Below, one piece after another: positions 23,392 through 24,880 of a stretch of DNA of 24,880 nt (the stretch's first letter is position 1; every line of letters starts with the position of its first letter). Both the position numbers and the translations under genes were made by a program. The notes below the pieces were generated by a model that made no database searches, was not told where the DNA came from, and saw only the letters and a program-made list of their open reading frames with translations. Source of the DNA: Fibrobacter sp. Its GTDB lineage: Bacteria; Fibrobacterota; Fibrobacteria; Fibrobacterales; Fibrobacteraceae. The DNA is taken from assembly GCA_012515825.1 (NCBI GenBank), contig JAAYXQ010000164.1:1-24880 (forward strand), given 5' to 3'.

Positions 23392-23732
23392 CACCACAAA
23401 AAGCGACTCATTTAAAAAAAAGACTAGCCGTCCTGGAACAGTATTTCCGGGACGGTTCTTTATTATTAAGTGCTCGTGACGGGGAAAAACCAGCTCAATT
23501 TATCCTTCATTCTAAGGATTCTTTCCCTTGGCTTGCTTTTTTTAAGAAATTACGCGTATTTTGGTGGGCATCTTCTCATCAGGCTATTCCTTATGCTTTC
23601 CGTTTACAGAAAAGAGTCCCTGAAGAGCTTTTAGCTGAATTGGATTTATTAAGTGAACCCGAGTTGTTAGATGCTTTAGCGGCTTTAAGAGCGAATAAAT
23701 ACTTCCCCCCTCTCCCCAAGAGCCCTTTCTAA
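23370..23732 (+). CDS. Protein of unknown function, 120 residues
   Basis: I do not recognise this protein. It is basic, with a leucine- and lysine-rich N-terminal half (ATHLKKRLAVLEQYF), a tryptophan-rich centre (FPWLAFFKKLRVFWW), an acidic helical stretch (PEELLAELDLLSEPELLDAL), and a short PPLPKSPF tail. It has no signal peptide or membrane helix and reads like a small soluble, possibly nucleic-acid-associated or regulatory, protein. The ATG at 23370 is the only start in the frame and has no convincing ribosome binding site. It lies in the loop of the 23356-23391 hairpin, and codons 20-29 overlap a terminator-like hairpin. A 120-codon open frame in A/T-rich DNA with varied amino acid use favours real coding. 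cysE follows 32 bases later. Confidence 0.6.
   Translation: MEIVLEIAPQKATHLKKRLAVLEQYFRDGSLLLSARDGEKPAQFILHSKDSFPWLAFFKKLRVFWWASSHQAIPYAFRLQKRVPEELLAELDLLSEPELLDALAALRANKYFPPLPKSPF
23428..23466 (+). terminator. Terminator-like hairpin inside the 120-residue gene
   Basis: CCGTCCTGGAA (23428-23438) and TTCCGGGACGG (23445-23455) form an 11-bp, GC-rich stem (one G-U pair) with a 6-base loop, followed by TTCTTTATTATT. The shape and T-tract are those of an intrinsic terminator on the plus strand, yet it sits about 60 bases into an open frame that continues for 276 more. It may be an attenuator, or a chance hairpin in coding sequence. Confidence 0.45.
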
Positions 23733-23764
23733 AGCTACATTAAAACTCAATCGTTGAGGCATTT

Positions 23765-24565
23765 GTGACAATAAGTGAAATTGAGAAAGAATTAATTAAA
23801 GCAGCTAAAGAACTCGTTAGTAAAGAGGCTCTCTCTACAAACATTTTAAACCAACAAATTTTAAGCAAAAGTTCTTTTGGTGAAATGCTTGCGGCCACTT
23901 TAGCACAACTTTTAGGGGGCGACCTCGTTAGTAAAAAAGATTTAGAAGTGCTATTTTTAACTCAATTTCGCAAATATCCTTCGATTTTAACTAATGCGGC
24001 CTCCGATTTAGAAGCAACGAAAATGCGTGACCCCGCCTGCTCCAATATTTTGGACCCTGTGCTCTTTTTTAAGGGATTTCAAGGGCTTCAAGCTTATCGC
24101 ACCGCCCATACTCTTTGGAATGAAAAGAGAACATTCCCTGCAAAAATGCTTCAAAGTATTATCAGTCAAAAATTCGGAATGGATTTACATCCTGCGGCAA
24201 AAATTGGTTGTGGCATTTTGATTGACCATGCCACCAATATTGTTGTTGGAGAAACAGCCAAAATAGGGAATAACGTCTCTATTTTTCATGGTGTCACTTT
24301 AGGTGGGTCAGGAAACGAAACTGGAGATCGTCATCCTAAAATTGGGGATGGAGTGATGCTTGGTGCTCACGCCCAACTTCTAGGCAATATTCGCATTGGT
24401 CGAGGTGCTAAAATTGGTGCAGGGGCCGTTGTATTAAAAAATGTGCCGCCACATACCACTTTTGCTGGAGTTCCTGCCGTTCAAGTAGGGCATCCAGAAA
24501 ATGATATGCCTAGTTTTGAAATGCAGCAAGATTTTACTTTAGACGCAAAATTAGATCCCAAATAA
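23765..24565 (+). CDS. cysE: Serine O-acetyltransferase
   Basis: A 266-residue left-handed beta-helix acetyltransferase that makes O-acetylserine from serine and acetyl-CoA, the committed step to cysteine. The N-terminal helical region contains MRDPACSNILDPVLFFKGFQ and QAYRTAHTLW. The hexapeptide-repeat domain reads GMDLHPAAKIGCGILIDHAT, then IVVGETAKIGNNVSIFHGVT, LGGSGNETGDRHPKIGDGVM, LGAHAQLLGNIRIGRGAKIG, AGAVVLKNVPPHTTFAGVPA. The catalytic His-Asp pair is in IDHAT, with a second His in FHGVTLGG. The start is GTG at 23765 with GAGG five bases upstream. That GAGG is partly in a small hairpin (CTCAA/TTGAG, 23746-23758). The C-terminal tail after GVPA is longer than in some homologues and carries no terminal isoleucine, so binding to CysK through that tail is not evident. 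Confidence 0.95.
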   Translation: MTISEIEKELIKAAKELVSKEALSTNILNQQILSKSSFGEMLAATLAQLLGGDLVSKKDLEVLFLTQFRKYPSILTNAASDLEATKMRDPACSNILDPVLFFKGFQGLQAYRTAHTLWNEKRTFPAKMLQSIISQKFGMDLHPAAKIGCGILIDHATNIVVGETAKIGNNVSIFHGVTLGGSGNETGDRHPKIGDGVMLGAHAQLLGNIRIGRGAKIGAGAVVLKNVPPHTTFAGVPAVQVGHPENDMPSFEMQQDFTLDAKLDPK

Positions 24566-24593
24566 ACCTTCCTTCCATATAAAACGAGCTAAA

Positions 24594-24880
24594 ATGAATC
24601 GTACGGAAAGAATCAAATTTATTGCAACTAAACTGGATGAATATTTTCCAAACCCACCTATCCCTTTGATTCATGAAGATGCGTACACTTTATTAATAGC
24701 GGTTCTTTTAAGTGCGCAATGTACAGACGTTCGAGTCAATCAGATTACCCCGTTTCTTTTTAAGAAAGCTAAAACCCCAGAAGCCATGATCAAGTTAAAA
24801 GTGGAAACCATCATGGAAATCGTCAAACCTTGTGGCTTTTTTAGAACGAAAGGCACAAACATATTCAATTTATCAAAAAT
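24594..24880 (+). CDS. nth: Endonuclease III (Nth), 5' part, truncated at the window edge
   Basis: The first 95 codons of a DNA glycosylase/AP lyase that removes oxidised pyrimidines. The N-terminus MNRTERIKFIATKLDEYFPN and the hallmark LLIAVLLSAQCTDVRVNQ, followed by CGFFRTKGTNI, match endonuclease III. The catalytic lysine, helix-hairpin-helix and the iron-sulfur cysteines lie beyond the window. The ATG is 28 bases after cysE, with GAG about five bases upstream, and is probably in the same operon. Confidence 0.9.
   Translation, partial: MNRTERIKFIATKLDEYFPNPPIPLIHEDAYTLLIAVLLSAQCTDVRVNQITPFLFKKAKTPEAMIKLKVETIMEIVKPCGFFRTKGTNIFNLSK

Noticed and set aside
1..24880. CRISPR arrays, tRNA or rRNA genes, insertion sequences, attachment sites
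   Set aside because: I saw no regularly spaced direct repeats, no cloverleaf or rRNA sequence and no transposase motifs; coding density is high and gaps are under about 225 bases.

Overview
The window comes from a low-GC (mid to upper 30s percent by eye), Gram-negative-type bacterium. It carries an outer-membrane secretin, a TonB-receptor-like barrel, several signal peptides and periplasmic enzymes. The best taxonomic hint is the transketolase, which reads like the Bacteroidota form. Together with a DUF349 repeat protein, a carboxypeptidase-regulatory-domain barrel protein and a secreted protein with a Por-type (T9SS-like) tail, this points to the Fibrobacterota/Chlorobiota/Bacteroidota group. 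The GspD/GspL/GspK-type pilus genes and the general style make Fibrobacterota my best guess, by inference. There are no rRNA, tRNA, CRISPR or IS elements, and no gene-free stretch over about 300 bp.

Layout. Positions 1-254 hold the 3' end of a membrane protein. Positions 284-5381 (minus) are one tightly overlapped operon for a type IV pilus/type II secretion-like machine. In transcription order it encodes a secretin, a PilM-PilN/GspL-like protein, a PilO-PilP-like fusion, a GspK-like minor pseudopilin and two short pseudopilins. It ends at a hairpin shared with the convergent gene. Positions 5505-6437 (minus) encode a secreted protein with its own terminator. Positions 6659-8740 (minus) encode transketolase. 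Across a palindrome-bearing divergent region, 8878-12901 (plus) is an operon of a GT-C membrane glycosyltransferase fused to an NPCBM/NEW2 domain, a GtrB/DPM1-type polyprenyl-phosphate glycosyltransferase, and guanylate kinase. The gmk 3' end overlaps the convergent priA (12879-14933, minus) by 23 bp.

Positions 15064-18932 (plus) encode a 968-residue HEAT plus DUF349 repeat protein followed by Sua5 with a one-base overlap. Positions 18937-22072 (minus) encode a TonB-receptor-like barrel followed by an exported VanX-type D-Ala-D-Ala dipeptidase. Positions 22234-23043 (plus) encode an omega-amidase-like nitrilase-fold enzyme. Positions 23209-24880 (plus) hold a 46-residue possible helix-turn-helix protein, an unrecognised 120-residue protein whose 5' end contains two strong hairpins (one looking like an intrinsic terminator), cysE, and the start of nth.

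Most likely to repay attention: the condensed pilus operon with fused alignment subunits; the GT-C/NPCBM fusion beside its probable donor-lipid synthase; the nine-fold, roughly 77-residue tryptophan-spaced DUF349 array; and the mini-protein/hairpin leader arrangement upstream of cysE.
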